Source: Osmia lignaria lignaria
Lineage: Eukaryota > Arthropoda > Insecta > Hymenoptera > Megachilidae
Reading direction: 5' to 3'
DNA: 64,000 nucleotides
NCBI RefSeq assembly: GCF_051020975.1
Contig: NC_135045.1
Span: 2,110,501 to 2,174,500, forward strand
This document shows positions 61,383 through 64,000 of this stretch, in pieces. The translations under genes were made by a program, and so were the position numbers. Numbering within the stretch: the stretch's first letter is position 1; each line of letters begins with the position of its first letter. Under the pieces are notes generated by a model. The model had not been told where the DNA came from. It worked only from the letters and a program-made list of their open reading frames with translations, and did no database searches.

Positions 61383-64000
61383 ATGCGTAGAATGTGTTAT
61401 AAGAGGAAGTTGATTGTAAACTCCATGAAAAAGGGAATTTTTATTCTGGCAACAATTTTGCTTTTAGCGGTTGATTTTTCGCAAGGATTAAATTGCAGTA
61501 CCGATCCTTGCATGTACGGAATTTGTTTAGAAGATATAAACAGGTAATTAAAAAATAAATTACCTGATTTTTCACTTTTTATTCATATTCTTTTATGTTA
61601 TAAAAGAATTCTATTGATTATGGCATATTTCTTTTGTGGGCAAGAGTTCGTAATTAACATAATTAATCAATTATTCCGTATGTGTAATGCAGCACTTATT
61701 CCTGTTATTGTATCGATGGTTATACTGGGATCAATTGCGAAATCAATTGGGATGATTGTTGGTCTAATCCTTGTCTCAATGGAGGAACGTGCAACGATGC
61801 TGTTGCAGCGTATAATTGCACTTGTGCAGAGGGTTTTGTAGGTAATTCATGATTTCTTTGTTTATCTTCTATTGCGTGCGCGAAAGCAACATGTTGACGT
61901 GTTAGCACAGAGGGTAATTGAAATGATGTTCGTGTTTAAAACACCTGATCTACCGTTCGCAGATGAAATGGATAAGCTCTGTAATTTGATAATGATAAAA
62001 AGATTAGAAATAATAAAACATAACAGGAAATAATAAAATATAATTCCATTTATAAAATACTGCATTTTACGATATTGCAGGTATAAATTGCGAGCAGAGA
62101 TACAGCGAATGTTCGAATCAACCTTGCTTGAATAATGGAACTTGTTTAGATTATGATGGTATTACCTGCCAATGTCCTGATGGATATTCAGGTAGAAAAG
62201 TTTACAAGCGTATATTACAAATATCCTTTCTCTATCTTTGTATTATATGTTTCTTTTGAAGGCGATTATTGTGAAATTGATGCTTCAGTTTGTAACGACA
62301 CAATATGTAAGAACGGAGGTGAATGCATGGAGGGACCTGGATTCTCTTTCTTTTGTCGTTGTCCTGAAGGTATTAGTTTTAATCTTTGCTTAAAGTAATA
62401 TATATATCCCGTTAACATGATTGTTAATTGTTCCCATTGAAAAGGATGGACAGGTCGATTATGCGACGAAGACGTTGACGAATGTGTTACTTCACCATGT
62501 AAGAATGGTGGTCTCTGTATCAACGTGCCTGCTTCGTATACTTGCGCTTGTTTATTCGGTATGTTTCAATTACCAAAGAAATTTTATTAATTTTTGCAAA
62601 TTTAACATCATATTAACTTCAAGTGTTCCCTATAAGGATATACAGGTAAAGATTGCGACAAGGCCATTGTACCCTGCAAAGAAAATCCTTGTAGAAACGA
62701 TGCAGTGTGCTTATTCGAAGATGAACGACCAATTTGTTACTGTGTACCAGATTACCATGGCATATTATGTGAGCTAAAATACGACGATTGCGAATCAAAA
62801 TTCGCGAACTGCGAGAACGGTGGCACTTGTATCGATGGTGTCAACAGTTTCACTTGTGCTTGCCCAACATTTTACAGTGGGCCATTCTGTAATGTGTACG
62901 ATCTTCCGTCGACTCCTTTTTCAACTTTCAGTGAAATCTCTGAAATTGATAGCGATAAGGAAATGTCTGTTACTACGCCTTTTGCATCAAAATCGTCGAC
63001 ATTGCTAGAAAGCGATATGTCCTCATTGCTAACTACCTCCACGACCATGCAATCTTCAACTTCCGTCAATGGTACCAGTCGTCTTTACACGAAATGGTAT
63101 CCTTTCGTCGAAACTACACCTTCAACTTTAGACAGAAATAACATTAGCATTTTTAGTAGTAGTACCAGTAGTGAGAGTAGTACAGAAGTTACTTCATTTC
63201 TTAACGATGTTTCCTCCGTGTATTCTATAACGGGTAAAGAAACATCCGAGGTAGAAACAGCTTCATCGGAATCCCAAACATTTCCTACTGTTCTAAGTGA
63301 AGTATCTTCCGCGCCTTCAACGATAAGAGTTGAAACAGAACATTTAACACAGAAATCGTTTCGTAACGAAAATACTACTGCCAGTGAAAGTAATTATCAT
63401 GAAGGGGATGCTAGGACACTCGCATCTATCAATGATACATCGTCATCTGAAACCAGTAGTACAATGGGATACATTTCGAATACAGGGTAAAATTCAATAA
63501 TAGTTTCTAAGCTACTGAATTAAAATTAAAGTATTTTTTATTACCATTTAGATATTATCCGGTGGTAACTACATCTGTAGAAAAAATCACTGAAGAAGCT
63601 ACAACAGAGAGTGAGAAAAGCAATGGTTACTCTACTGTTACTTCTTCCTCTACATTCATAGAGTTCTGGCAAAATAAAAGTTCGGAATCAAGTACGCCAA
63701 TAGTAGAAGTGCCAAAAACGACGTCTCAAACTTTCATAGATAAATGGACATCTTCATTGTTAACAAAGGCTTCAGAAAGTTCAGAAAGTTCTACATTTTG
63801 GATCACCAATGGTACCTCTTCATCTGCGACTAGTACTTCTGTAAGGTCAATACTCGAAGAAGATACTACTGTTAGCGAACAATTCTCGACGAAAAAATCA
63901 TTGACAACTGCAAAAAGCACCACCGAATGCCATGGAATGTTATGTACAAGTTCTCCATTACCACCTACACGCAATGATAGTAATGTAAATGTATGCTCTA
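61383..64000 (+). CDS. Secreted EGF-repeat protein with mucin-like region, eyes-shut-like (partial)
   Basis: This is the 5' part of an extracellular matrix-type gene that continues past the right edge. Exons: 61383-61543, 61693-61841, 62081-62191, 62262-62369, 62445-62558, 62637-63486, 63552 onward; most internal junctions are phase 1. Candidate ATGs are 61383, 61392 and 61425; the last gives a clean signal peptide (MKKGIFILATILLLAVDF). Seven EGF domains follow, almost one per exon, each with six Cys. The fifth (DVDECVTSPCKNGGLC) is calcium-binding type. After the seventh EGF, from about 62900, the protein is Ser/Thr-rich with few Cys, suited to heavy O-glycosylation. EGF units followed by a Ser/Thr-rich spacer fit insect eyes shut (spacemaker), but the laminin-G domains that would prove it are outside; crumbs-like alternatives remain. 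Confidence 0.85.

Overview
The window is eukaryotic nuclear DNA from an insect. It is strongly AT-rich, its genes are split by short GT-AG introns, and the gene set is that of an arthropod (kismet, an msta/SmydA-type SET protein, and miR-965 inside kismet). Compact introns, AT-rich intergenic DNA and a mariner-type miniature element fit a hymenopteran, probably a bee. The species call is inference; the gene calls rest on protein motifs read here. For most genes exon phases were checked so that the joined reading frame closes.

Layout, left to right. The 3' end of an unidentified acidic protein gene (+, 1-318). An intronless 342-codon ORF (+, 1231-2259) that looks foreign to its surroundings. 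URB1 (-, 15 exons), a large-subunit ribosome biogenesis factor. FBXL4 (-), a mitochondrial F-box/LRR protein. TRMT10C/MRPP1 (-), of mitochondrial RNase P. PRDX6 (+), a 1-Cys peroxiredoxin, divergent from TRMT10C and carrying an 80-bp mariner-like MITE in intron 1. kismet (-, 23 coding exons, 4,339 codons), the CHD7/8/9 chromatin remodeler, spanning 18.1-35.6 kb, with a mir-965 hairpin in its 5' leader intron.

Next comes a gene-poor upstream region (35.7-40.9 kb) holding a GC-rich probable kismet promoter and a CCAAT-box cluster. It is followed by BANF1/BAF (+), a short LRPPRC-type PPR protein (+), an SLC16 monocarboxylate-type transporter (-), PITHD1 (-), ZC3H13/Flacc (+, m6A writer complex), an msta/SmydA-8-like SET-MYND protein (-), and the first part of a secreted EGF-repeat and mucin-like protein (+, eyes-shut-like) that runs off the right edge.

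This is mostly conserved housekeeping and chromatin territory, not an accessory island. Three neighbours (FBXL4, TRMT10C, the PPR protein) act in mitochondria, but nothing shows co-regulation except the 373-bp TRMT10C/PRDX6 divergent promoter. The most noteworthy observations are: miR-965 kept inside kismet; the intronless OTU-like ORF flanked by a 15-bp direct repeat and followed by a GC-rich hairpin; the MITE; an altered CCCH spacing in ZC3H13; an altered lipase motif in PRDX6; and a long acidic insertion inside the first kismet chromodomain. I found no CRISPR, tRNA, rRNA or prokaryotic feature.
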